NCBI RefSeq assembly: GCF_001625215.2
Contig: NC_030381.2
Coordinates: 50,491,214-50,555,213, forward strand
Length of the DNA stretch: 64,000 nt
Direction of reading: 5' to 3'
Origin: Daucus carota subsp. sativus
Taxonomy: Eukaryota > Streptophyta > Magnoliopsida > Apiales > Apiaceae
Positions 16,961 through 32,913 of the stretch are shown here, one piece after another. The position numbers and the translations under genes were made by a program. Numbering within the stretch: position 1 is the first letter of the stretch; each line of letters starts with the position of its first letter. The notes below the pieces were generated by a model. The model was not told where the DNA came from, searched no databases, and worked only from the letters and a program-made list of their open reading frames with translations.

Positions 16961-17110
16961 CAAGACACAGAAACGTGGAAATGATCCAGAAGTGACATTG
17001 GTTACAGATAATATTAGTTCCAGGGGAAGCAACAGATCTAGCATCAGCAAGGAAAATTCTGTTAAGTACTCTATTAACGAGCCTTCAATCACCGCTGTGT
17101 ATTCATGATG
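16961..17110 (+). pseudogene. Relic of a second CRK C-terminal tail, 3' of CRK-B
   Basis: Just after the CRK-B stop, another reading frame encodes a tail very like that of CRK-A: SSRGSNRSSISKENSVKYS followed by INEPSITAVYS and two stops. It is out of frame with the CRK-B coding sequence, so it is not translated in the predicted mRNA. A more decayed copy lies 3' of CRK-C at about 20860-21010. Confidence 0.7.
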
Positions 17111-18043
17111 ACGAGTGGTGGATTTTATATATTCTTGCTCGTTTAGCAGCCTTTGAAGTTTTATTTGTATTTTCAATGTTTTGCCAAAAACGGAAGTACA
17201 AAAAGAATATACAAAGCTAAGCTGTGTTTTAATATAAGCAACATGCCTTGTGAAAGCTGAGAATGTTTTTTCCTGGCCGGGGCTCCAGCCCCCCCTCGCC
17301 CCCCCCAGTTCCGCCCCTGTCTGCCTGAGTTTAAAATAAAGCCCTGCCAAAACTACCATTGTCAAAAAATGTAATACACAGGAATGTAAAATCAAGAAGC
17401 TAGTTATTTTTATGTCCTTGACCCTGCTGTTTCAATAAACTGCAATTTGCTTAACAATTTAGTCGATTAAGATATATGTATGATCTCATCAGTAACTCCT
17501 GATACGTTAGATATTAGTTTATGTTATAAACAACTGACTCTTGTCCATGATATTATTCACAATAAAATTAAGAGTAAATTTCAGGGTGTGGCTACGTTTT
17601 ACACTGATTAGCAGAAAGGTGACTAAAGTTCGACTCTGCCTTTCAAAATCTTGGTTGCTGCTAAGAACATTAGTTTTCAACCGTTGACTCGTTTAAAAAA
17701 CATAAACTAAAGAAGTCAATCTTCATCCACATTTATGCAAATTTAAAATTCAGTCACATTTTTGCAAATCTGTGTAAAACCTAGCCAAACCCATGAAATT
17801 CTCTATAATTAATAAATGGTCACTCCTGTTCCTTTCAGTTCATGGCTTGACTTTGAAAATTTGCCAGGAAACGGGAAAAGACCTTCACTGTTGACTCAAG
17901 CGTAAAGTTTACGTCTGTGCATGACTCATTCCACGCATCTTGTGCAGATGGAACATTTAAGAAGAGGTACTTAACCATATGAGCAGCATTATAAAATTTC
18001 CTCAGCTGTACTAGAGGAAGCAAATTCACATATAAACCAAACA
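17111..18043. other. Intergenic region between CRK-B and CRK-C
   Basis: 3' flank of B and upstream region of C. About 17270-17325 holds a G/C-rich insert absent from the matching place 3' of CRK-C; on the minus strand it begins CAGGGGCGGAAC, like the hAT-type ends found at 34792-34977, so it may be a transposon end fragment. From about 17818 the sequence matches the CRK-B upstream region, including TTGACT at 17847-17852 and 17891-17896. Confidence 0.5.
17847..17896 (+). promoter_or_regulatory. Two W-box motifs upstream of CRK-C
   Basis: TTGACT at 17847-17852 and 17891-17896, at the same distance from the start codon and in the same context as in CRK-B. Conservation may only reflect the recent duplication. 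Confidence 0.4.
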
Positions 18044-20855
<2,812 letters not shown>

Positions 20856-21562
20856 CAAGACACAGAAACGTAGAAATGATCCAGAAGTGACATTGGTTAC
20901 AGATAAGATTAGTGCCAGGGGAAGCAACAGATTTAGCATCAGCAAGGAAAATTCTGTTTAGTACTTTATCAATGAGCCTCAATCACCGCTGTGTATTCAT
21001 GATGACGAGTGGTGGATTTTATATATTCTTGCTGGTTTAGCAGCCTTTGAAGTTTTATTTGTATTTTCAATGTTTTGCCAAAAACGGAAGTATAAAAAGA
21101 ATATACAAAGCTAAGATGTGTTTTAATATAAGCAACATGCCTTGTGAAAGCTGAGAACGTTCAACAGATTGAATACTTAAAACTAATACAAGTAGTTGAG
21201 AGTTTGAATCCAAGTTCAAGCATGTCTGCCTGAGTACAAGATAGAGCCCTGCCAAAACTATCGTTTTCAGAAAATGTAATACACAGGAACATAAAAGTAA
21301 GAAACTAGTTATTTTATGTCCTTGACCCTTCTGTTTCAATCAATTGCAATTTGCTTAATCATTTAGTCGATTAAGATATATGTATGATCTCATCAGCGAC
21401 TCCTGATTCGTTAGCTTTTAACCATTACTATACGCTTAACACAAAAATATTGTTGCTTGGGAAATTGACTTTTCAGCATTTACCATTCTATGTATAACCA
21501 GATCAGCAGCACGAAAATTAAACTCACAACTTCATATCCAATTCTCTGAGGTTAATCAAGAA
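20856..21562. other. Intergenic region between CRK-C and CRK-D
   Basis: Contains the decayed second tail (about 20860-21010, with an in-frame TAG and a frameshift), then about 350 bases similar to the 3' flank of CRK-B, then CRK-D-specific upstream sequence. No gene. Confidence 0.5.
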
Positions 21563-24153
<2,591 letters not shown>

Positions 24154-24367
24154 ACAATGTGAACAAAAAGTCCAGACGTTAAACAAATTTTCATTACATG
24201 AGTTTTGGATTAGGATTACATCAATGTGACTGATCACATTTAAAATTAATGCTACTATAAAATTAGAGTCTCCTGTGTTACATTTATTGCTTACTGAAAA
24301 CAGGATTCACTGATCTAGTCATAATCAACTATATTACATTTATAGGCTTTGTGGCAGACTTCTCACA

Positions 24368-26740
24368 TTATCTGGGGTAGATTCCAGTGATTGATGCCTC
24401 ATCCACGGAACAGGATGTAGCAAATTTTCGTGAAGAATCCGACTCCAGTCCTTGTATCAAGGAGCATCTCCTACTATTTTGTAAGAATGGGGGTTGCTGA
24501 GGCATAGTCATGGTAACCAAATGACTATTAAGCATGTGGATCACTGCATCCATAGATGGCCTATCATTCACATCTTCTTGAACGCACAATAATGCGATAT
24601 AGATACATCTGATTGCTTCATCTCTTGAGTATGAATATGATAACCCTGGATCCACAAATTCCAAGGGTGTTCCATGCCTCCAAAGTCTCCAAGCCTATAA
24701 TATTCATATATTATCTGACTAAATAACTAAATGTTGAAACAGAATGTTGAATACCAGGAAAAAGATCCTAGCCTAGTAGCCTGTATCTGGTAGAAAAAAC
24801 TTACATAGCAAAGCAGGTCATCAGCATGAGTAGAGTGATAGAAAGAACTGTTCCTTATGCCACTGATAATCTCAAGAACCAAGACCCCGAAACTAAAGAC
24901 ATCAGACCTCACAGAGTAGTCCCCGTGCATTGCATACTCTGGGGACATGTAGCCACTGCAAGCGGCCAAAGCATCAAGTAAATTTTCTAAGAGCCAAAAA
25001 TATGTAATTGTTAAATTGACCATACATACCCTAGTTGGGGCATGGATACGCTATTTTTGGTTTAGCAATCAACTATTTAAAAGATATTTTTAAAAAAATA
25101 GGCTGTTTGTTTTATGAGAAGGATTCATTAGGCTTACTGAGTTCCAACAATTCTACTTGTCGTTCCATGATTTTGATCCATGCCAAAAATCCTTGACATG
25201 CCAAAATCAGATACTTTTGCATTCATATCAGCATCCAACAGAATGTTGCCTGGTTTCAGATCTCTATGAATAATTCTTATCCGGGATTCTTCATGAAGAT
25301 AATGCAATCCTTTAGCAATTCCTTCAATAATATTGTATCTCCTTGGCCAGGCCAATAGTACTTGCTTTTTTGGGTCTGCACAAAGATACCAAGTTAAGAC
25401 AGTCAACAATGTTGTCAATAGACCTTTGATAGGAGTCTGATATATAGAGCGATGAAGTGAGTCTTACCAAACAAAACATAGTCGAGGCTCTTGTTGAGAA
25501 TATATTCATAGATAAGAATCTTTTCCTCTCCCTCAAAGCAATATCCCAACAGCCTTACAAGATTTCGGTGCTGAAGTTTTGCCACTAGAACAACCTCGTT
25601 CTTAAATTCTGCTACACCTTGATTTGAACTTTTTGATAGCCTCTTTACTGCAATTTCTTTCCCATTAGCAAGTACCCCCTGCATTTTGAGATTATGCATA
25701 AGAAATTCAAAACTTCAAAATATATTTGTGGTATCTCTACGATTTTATGATTTATTCTAATATGACATTCAGCTTTATTTAGCAAATAAAAAGTGGACCT
25801 TCAACTTTCAAGCTTTGTACCTTATAAACCTCACCGAATCCACCTTCACCTATTTTGTTATTGATTGAAAAGTTGTTTGTAGCTTCTTTAACCTCGCTCA
25901 ATTCAAGCCTCAGGGATTCCACAGTTGTGATATCGTTATCCACTACAGCCAGATTAAGATAGTTAAATATTTGTAATTTCTGTGATCTGTCATACAAGTT
26001 GAAAAGCCATAGCTATGATAGATATCAGAATGTCAACTTACTATTGAACAGATTATAGGTAGTGTCTCTTTTAAATCCATTTGCCGAATCTTCTTTCATT
26101 CTCTTAGCTTTTCTCCAAATCCATAACAAGTAGCTTGTGCCACAAAGCATCACGGAAACACACAATAGAGCAACAAGTATGAAACGCTGGTTCCCTGCAC
26201 AAACATTTTATTGCATTATGATATGTTAAATTCATGATAACACTCAGATCAGCTTTTGTTTGATAATGCAATAATTATATACTTTTATGCTTCTGTAAAC
26301 AGCTATCTAGATTCTAGCACTTGTTTAAAGCGCGCATCTTCTTTAACACTACTAGGACTGCGAAAATGCCAGCCCAATGTTTCATAGTTGATGGCAGGAA
26401 TGAACCGATCTGAATAACGTACGAAACACTTGTCGTACTCGTGCCAGACTTCAGCCTGTTTGGCCCGGGGGCATTGAGTGAGAATGTGTTGAGTGGCCTC
26501 AGAGACACATGTTTGACAGGTGTAACTGCTGAGATCGCTTCGGCAGTGGGAGAGACCATAAGCTACTTCACAGGTGAGGAGGAGCTTAAGGTTAGCTTCA
26601 AATGAGCTGCCGGGAGAGTATTTAGCTTTACCAGAACATAATGCGTGAGCTGTATTATGTGCAGCTGGTGTCGAAAGAAGAGTGGATAGGCACCAGAATA
26701 TGGACAGCATTGCAACGAGACTCCTTTGGAAGCTCCACAT
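24368..26740 (-). pseudogene. CRK-E: receptor-like kinase gene with deleted ectodomain
   Basis: The kinase exons are intact by comparison with CRK-F: exon 7 24368-24694, exon 6 24805-24955, exon 5 25138-25375, exon 4 25468-25678, exon 3 25821-25942, exon 2 (membrane span) 26042-26194. Exon 1 starts [12 protein letters not shown] at 26740 but has a 63-base in-frame deletion in the first DUF26. It then loses the entire second DUF26: the frame runs ...KQVLESR and hits TAG at about 26303, right before the old exon 1 donor. The predicted product is a 145-residue secreted fragment, not a receptor. The kinase part keeps [15 protein letters not shown] and DFG, with LAW in place of LDW in exon 5. A kinase-only transcript from an internal start cannot be excluded. 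Confidence 0.85.
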
Positions 26741-26818
26741 TGCAGTCAGCTAGCTTAACAAGGCTAAAATCATTTTTATAAATACGGTTATAAGTAGAAG
26801 GCTATATAATATTTGTTA

Positions 26819-27075
26819 CTCCCTCCGTCCCTTTTTAGTTGTCACATTTCTATTTTTGTTGGTCAAATTGACTAAGTTTGGACCAAAGATTATAAATCAC
26901 TCACTCATTATTTTAAAAAACTGAAAATTACATCTTAAAGTAGATTAAAAGTTATTTCTGGTGACATATTTTTTTTATTTTGTCAATTGATAAAATATTA
27001 ATAAATTTCAGTCAAACTTTAGTTAATTTGACCGACACAAAACCAAATGTGACAACTAAAAAGGGACGGAGGGAG
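26819..27075. mobile_element. Stowaway MITE
   Basis: Terminal inverted repeats CTCCCTCCGTCCCTTTTTAG and its complement, about 35 bases each, flanked by TA on both sides; 257 bases with no coding. Located about 80 bases upstream of the CRK-E start codon; the corresponding place in CRK-F lacks it. Confidence 0.9.
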
Positions 27076-27620
27076 TATATTATATTATATGAAAGTCAAC
27101 GTTGGAAAGGATCGCTAAAGAAACAATAGTCTCGATATTAATAGAAGTTTCCGATTTTTCAATCCATCGGATCCGGACGAGAACGTTCATCCCCGTAGCC
27201 CAGAAAGATTAGTCAAAGGTTTCGCTTTAGAGGCGTATTTGTTCTGGCTGCAGTCTACAGTGCAGTTCTACTGTTTTCTGGTCGGTGCTTCCTGTGTTTT
27301 ATATCTTCAAGATGGTAATTCATCCATGTCCTTTGATTCTTGCTAATAGATTGTTCAATGACACTCATAATTATATAGAAATTTGTGCTCAATAACCTTG
27401 AGCGAGAAAAAATAAAACGACAAAGAATAATTATTCATCCGGGACCGCTAATGTTTAGAATGTGATTGTTCGTCATGGCTGGAGGAATTAAGAAATTTCT
27501 CTAACTTTAATTTTGCAGCATCCGGAGAAATCTTCCATAATATCTTCTCTTTCTTTCTTTTTTTCCGCTAAAAGTCTTCCATAATTTTAAGTGTGAAAGT
27601 ATTCTGCACAGTGGTGTGGG

Positions 27621-28259
27621 TAGGGCTGAGTATTCGGTCGGTTTGGTTCAAAACGGACCGAACCGAAAAAATCGAAAATCGAATTGACATTTTTTTTCCG
27701 GATCGAATCGAATCGAAATTAACATATGGACGAACTGGTTCGGTTCTTCCCCTGGAACCGAAATTTTTAGCCAAAAAAAAGAAAGATAATAAAATTGAAA
27801 CTCTTGAATATTTGTCAAACATATGTCTGTTGCAAAACTTAAAATAGAATGTTTGTAGATATGAGAAGAAATTGTTGAACCTGTACATGAGAAAGAGACA
27901 GTCACAGTCCGCGTATGCTGCTTGCTGCTTGGTTAGAATTTAGATTTAGGTGGCTGAAGAGAAGCTTGGTTAGAATTTAGATTTAGGTGGCTGAAGAGAA
28001 GTGAGAATTGGGTTTGTCATACGTGGCTGTGGCTAAAACGTATAACATATACTATTATATTAAATAATTAATATAAATAATTTGGTCTATTCGGTCTGAA
28101 ACCGAATTTATTTCGAAAGGATCGGACTGAATCGAAATTTAATTCGGTCCGGACCGAAAAATCGATAGAACCGAATTTTTGAAGAAAAAAAATCAAATCG
28201 AACCGAATTTTCACAGTTCGATTCGATTCTTCGGTTCTGATTTGTTTTTCTCAGCCCTG
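27621..28259. mobile_element. hAT-type MITE with perfect 8-bp target duplication
   Basis: The element begins TAGGGCTGAG and ends CTCAGCCCTG (inverted repeats). It is flanked on both sides by GGTGTGGG (27613-27620 and 28260-28267). The interior is rich in repeated CGGTT/AACCG motifs in both orientations and contains a tandem duplication of about 37 bases (27925-28000). The matching site upstream of CRK-F is unoccupied. 639 bases, no transposase. Confidence 0.9.
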
Positions 28260-28515
28260 GGTGTGGGGACTGAGCTTGCAATAAATATTAACACGAAACC
28301 GAAAGCATCTTGTGTTTTCTTCGCTTTCATTATTAATTCCTCCGTATCATTTTAACTGACCCTTATTTCTTTTTTACGTCCCAAAAAACAATGAATCTAT
28401 TATACCTACTATTTTTGAACACTACTTTTCAATATTACACACCCACTACTTCTCTATTTTATACTCTCTTTTTACTAAATAAACACTATTTACATCCAAT
28501 ATCTCAAATCTATTA

Positions 28516-28859
28516 CTACCTCCGTCCCTATTTATCTGTCTACTTTAGAAGTAAAAATTCGTCCCTATTTATCTGTCTATTTATATAACCAAAGCAAAAT
28601 TTTTCATTTAATAAAATGAAGAGTCTTTGACTTTGTTCTTCAAGCTATAAATATCATGACTATTATTCACTGATTCATCAAATTTGTATTGGATAATGGA
28701 GTAATCCCACTAGTATTTTCCTACAATTAAAGCACTAAATAAAGGTATTGATGGAAGTTTCTTATCAAACTTAAATTTTCTTAATATGCGTGAAAATATT
28801 TTTTTGAAACAATATGCGTGAAAATATTAAAAGTGGACAGATAAATAGAGACGGAGGGG
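28516..28859. mobile_element. Stowaway-like MITE
   Basis: Ends CTACCTCCGTCCCTATTTAT and a complementary GGACAGATAAATAGAGACGG at the right, flanked by TA. Slightly longer than usual (344 bases), because the left end is partly duplicated (a second 'TCCCTATTTATCTGTCTA' at about 28562). Confidence 0.75.
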
Positions 28860-29679
28860 TATTAAACTTCGATACATCCCATCATTTTACTCACTTTTTA
28901 ACTAAAGCCTGTAGAAATTATGCTTCTAATATACCTGAAACTAAAAAAATAATTTTAATTTTTGATATTTTCATCAAAAAATTCCAAAACTAAAAAAGGT
29001 AGTTTGTGCTACTCTTTCCCATAATTAAATAATCTGAAACAAAATCAGATTAAAACTTTCAAACTACTATATTCTATAAATAATCTGAAACAAAATCAGA
29101 TTCTAAAACTTGCTTCTAATATATCCAAAACTAAAAAAAGTATTTCTAATTTTTGATATTTTTCATCCAAAAATTCCAGAAAATTAGAAAAATAGAACGG
29201 AGCGATGTGAGAGCCGCCACCTACACGCCTCATCCTTCTCCTTTATATAAGTATATGGATTTGTTCTTTCTTGCTCTTTTTATCTTAATCTCCTTGAAGT
29301 TAAACAAGCTGCATCTTTTTGGAAGAAGCGAGTAATAAAAAGATAGTTTCATTTACTCTCATTCACACGTGATAATATGTCATACAGTTCGGTGACTCTT
29401 CAGTCCTCACGTCGTGCATGGGTAACACGGTTCGTGACTTACTTTCCAATACAAACAAATCAGAATAGAAATGCTCGTCTTCCGCAATGAAAATGGCGGA
29501 AGGAACCTGTTTAGTCATCGTTAGCAGCATAATGTACGGAAAGATGAATCTTTCAGCTGGACTAGGGGAGTAGGGGATATATAAATTCGTACTAGACTAC
29601 TAGTCGAATCAGTATAAACATGTTTCACGAGACTCACCCAGCTGCTTCATGAAAGTTTCAACAATGAAATATTTTATTA

Positions 29680-30240
29680 CTAAATATAGATACAATTGAC
29701 GACTCCATCTCTTGAGTATGAATATGATAATTCTGGATCCACAAAGATAAAACTCAGATCAGCTTGTCGTTGAAAATTCGAGAATTCTGTAATGAGTTTA
29801 GAGTTGAACAAGGTGATGATGCAGAGTCCGCGATTTTGAAAATGGGGTACACGGGGTACCCCTTTTTCTAAATGACAAGAATACAGCACGACTCTGCCAC
29901 CTTGCTTCCTATCGCAGCATTGAGGAAGATAACGTATAGCCTCTCTAAGGTAGTGACTGCGGTCGTTGCCAGACAAATCTGGTGTACACTGAACTAGTTC
30001 ATAGAGTGTTTGTGCGCCATATTTAACAATTTGAGTTGCCAACCCCCTTATAAGATGTTTATTATGAGACGGTGTTAGTTACATTTGAAGCCCGGGTTAT
30101 CAAGTCACTCAAAGTGCTGTCTAGCACTTGTTTAAAGCCTGCAACTTCTCTAACACTACTAGGATTCCCAATAATACCAACCCAATGTTTGATTGTTGAT
30201 GGCAATAATGGACCGGTTTGAATAACGTACCATTCACCCT
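29680..30240 (-). pseudogene. Truncated CRK relic (P2)
   Basis: Reading the minus strand: a fragment of exon 1 with part of the first DUF26 region (about 30117-30240) and the second DUF26 ([16 protein letters not shown]), where the C-X8-C-X2-C motif has lost its second and third Cys. It runs through decayed intron sequence directly into a piece of exon 7 ([12 protein letters not shown]). The membrane span and nearly all of the kinase are deleted. It corresponds to the relic at 40385-40910. Confidence 0.8.
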
Positions 30241-30256
30241 CTACAGCGCATCAGGT

Positions 30257-30357
30257 AAACTTAAAATAAGTACTTCTTTTATGATATGATAATCTGGAAT
30301 CAAAAATCTTAAAATAAGTACTTCTTTTATGATATGATAATCTGGAATCAAAAATCG
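30257..30357. repeat. Tandem duplication, about 48-base unit
   Basis: 'ATAAGTACTTCTTTTATGAT' and the following bases up to 'GGAATCAAAAAT' are repeated twice without change. A single diverged copy of the same sequence occurs at about 40915-40960, next to the sister relic. Confidence 0.85.
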
Positions 30358-30410
30358 GCCTCTAGAGTATTACCCTAGTGTTCATGCTTCCTTGAAATTC
30401 TTCGCAGGGC

Positions 30411-32757
30411 AATCAATAACCTTTATTAATCATCAATAACCTTTACTAAGAAACCATTTTCAGTCGAACATCGGTACCAAAAACACTAAAATTTGGTCAA
30501 TTTCATATTAAGTAGGATTTATAATCATTATTATACTATTATATATCAAAAGACTTTTATATTGAATAGATTTTTATTATTAAAGACTTCAATATTCATT
30601 AGGACAATGAAAGACTTCTGTATTGATTAGAATTTTATTATTAAAGACTTGATTAGAACAATGTTTAAATTTTTTATTTAATAACAATAATCATTATAGA
30701 ATTATGAAAAGATTTTCATATTGTTAAGATTTTATAGTTATTATAATACATTTTTAGGATTTTATAATAATTATTATTATACAATTATGAAAGACTTCTA
30801 TATTGATTCGGATTATCACTAACAATTTAACTTATGAAAATTCATATCAAATTTGGCTACAATCATATTATTTTTTATTTAACAATTATTACTATTACCA
30901 AAAAACTTCTATATTTTGTATTATAACAATTATCTCACTAATAAAAATATATTACCAACAAAATTATTTGTTTTAATTTTTAAAACTCAAATAATTTAAT
31001 ATACGGAACAACTCTGTAAATCTTTTATCATGCTTCAGAGCTCAAATAAATAAGAAGTTTCATATTGATATTAATATAATATACATATATAGTTTTTATC
31101 AATAAGCGGAATCAATATCATCAAAATATTGAATATCAAAGTACCAAAATTTGGTTATTGTCATATACTCCCTCCGTTTCAATTTACGTGTCTACTTTAA
31201 AAAAAAAAAATTGTTTCAAATTAGTTGTCCACTTCAACTTTCAATACAAAATCATATTTCCAAAGTTATTCCTACATCACATATCTCTTATTTATATTTC
31301 CTAAATCAATCTCATACCACATATTATGCAATTAGTTTGTAAACAATCATTTTTCTTAAACTGTGTGATTTTTTGAAAGTGGACATCTAATTTGAAACGG
31401 AGGGAGTAAATTTTAATAATAATTATTATTATCATATAATTATGAAAATACTTCAATGTATGCTCAGAATTTTTGTAATATAATGATTATCACACCAACA
31501 AAATTACAGTCAACAAAGCTACTCATTTTAAATTTTAAAACTCATATAATTTATTTTATAAAATAACTTTAATTTGGTTATCATCATATAATTTTTTTTA
31601 TTCGGCAGTAATAATAATTATACTATTATAGATTTTATAATAAAATAATATCCTACCAATAGAATAATAATGTCAACGAAATTATTCGTTTTAATTTTTA
31701 AAACTCATACAATTTAAAATTATTATTGATACCGAAGTACCAAAAAACTTGGTCATATATTTTTTAATAATAATTATTATTATCTTTCGGTGCTGTCTAG
31801 AAGATTGTGATAAATACTAATAAGGCGGTGGTAACACTGACTTGACAAATGGAAATTCAAAAAGAATGAAGTCATTGCTCATATTGTAACATAGTTAAAA
31901 AAAAACCGAAACACAATAAATATGTCAAAATATTTGATATCAAATTAGTTTTGGAAAGATAATTAATTTTGTCAAACTACAATATTAGTTTATCAAACAA
32001 CTATAACACCACCGTTTGATGTACAAAAACTCTAATTAGAATTATATATATTGTTTGCCTATTAGATGAATAAAATAATTGCGACTTAAAATTTCGAATT
32101 TTTATTCAAAATTAAAGACGCTACAAACGAACTTATATATGTTGATCTTGAATATTATTTTCATAATTTAAAAATCATCAAACAACATAGTAATTTTACT
32201 AAAATAAAACTGTTAGAGTTAAATTCTATAAAGTCCGCATTTAAGCCGTAATAAGTGTACCAGTCATAACTTTTAGTTTAGTCATAAATAATATCTTTAA
32301 TTAATCAAATTATATATATGATTTACTATCTTTAAGAAGTTTTAAATATAATTATCAATTATTCATTAATATCTTTCAACATTAACAATTATTAAAATCA
32401 TTATTCTACTTATGAGTTATATTTTATTACATATATAATGTTTAGTGATTTATAAAATAGTTGTTTTATCTTTTAATTGCAACGATTATATTGTATAACA
32501 TAACCTGCAAATTGTCAGATGTTTACAAATATTGTAGACTAAGAAATTAAAATTGAAACGAGTATATTATTTTTAAATAATTTTGGACTCCAATACTCTT
32601 ATTTTGTGGACTCCATATAACAGAGGGCCATATTTTGTGGACTCCATAGAACAGGGGGGCCATATTGTTATGAAAGAAAAATATAATAATGTGATTAAAA
32701 AAAGATACCATTCTTCCAATAAATAATAAATTTTAAAAATTTATTTAAATCTCAACT
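30411..32757 (+). repeat. AT-rich repeat, copy A
   Basis: A block of about 2.35 kb that interrupts sequence which is continuous at 40998-41024 in the sister unit, so it looks like an insertion. Positions about 30420-31600 match 38640-40345 in inverted orientation. It contains a Stowaway MITE at 31168-31406. No coding region, no recognisable terminal repeats, and very AT-rich. Type unknown. Confidence 0.65.
31168..31406. mobile_element. Stowaway MITE inside repeat copy A
   Basis: Ends CTCCCTCCGTTTCAATTTAC and the complement at the right, flanked by TA; 239 bases. The inverted copy B at 38640-40345 lacks this element at the matching point, giving an empty-site comparison. Confidence 0.88.
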
Positions 32758-32913
32758 AGTTTATTATAAAGCCTAACTACCAAAGTTTTGTTTTTTTTTT
32801 TTTTTCCAAGTCTAACACTTACATTTATTGCTTACTGAAAACAGGATTCACTGATCTACTCTTAATCAACTATGTTACATTTATAGGCTTTGTAAAATGG
32901 CAGACTTCTCACA

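Larger units (their letters stand above)
26741..29680. other. Upstream region of CRK-E, with MITE insertions
   Basis: Matches the upstream region of CRK-F in blocks (about 27100-27620 with 36040-36770, and 29430-29510 with 37785-37860). The blocks are separated by a Stowaway MITE, a hAT MITE and a second Stowaway-like element. No gene; frames at 27568-27905 lie inside the hAT element. Confidence 0.6.

Noticed and set aside
27568-27905. Overlapping frames on both strands
   Set aside because: They lie inside the hAT MITE (27621-28259), whose CGGTT-rich repeats happen to be open.
26819-31406. Inverted repeats considered as CRISPR or bacterial repeats
   Set aside because: Context is a plant nuclear genome; the repeats are single MITEs with TA boundaries, not spaced arrays.
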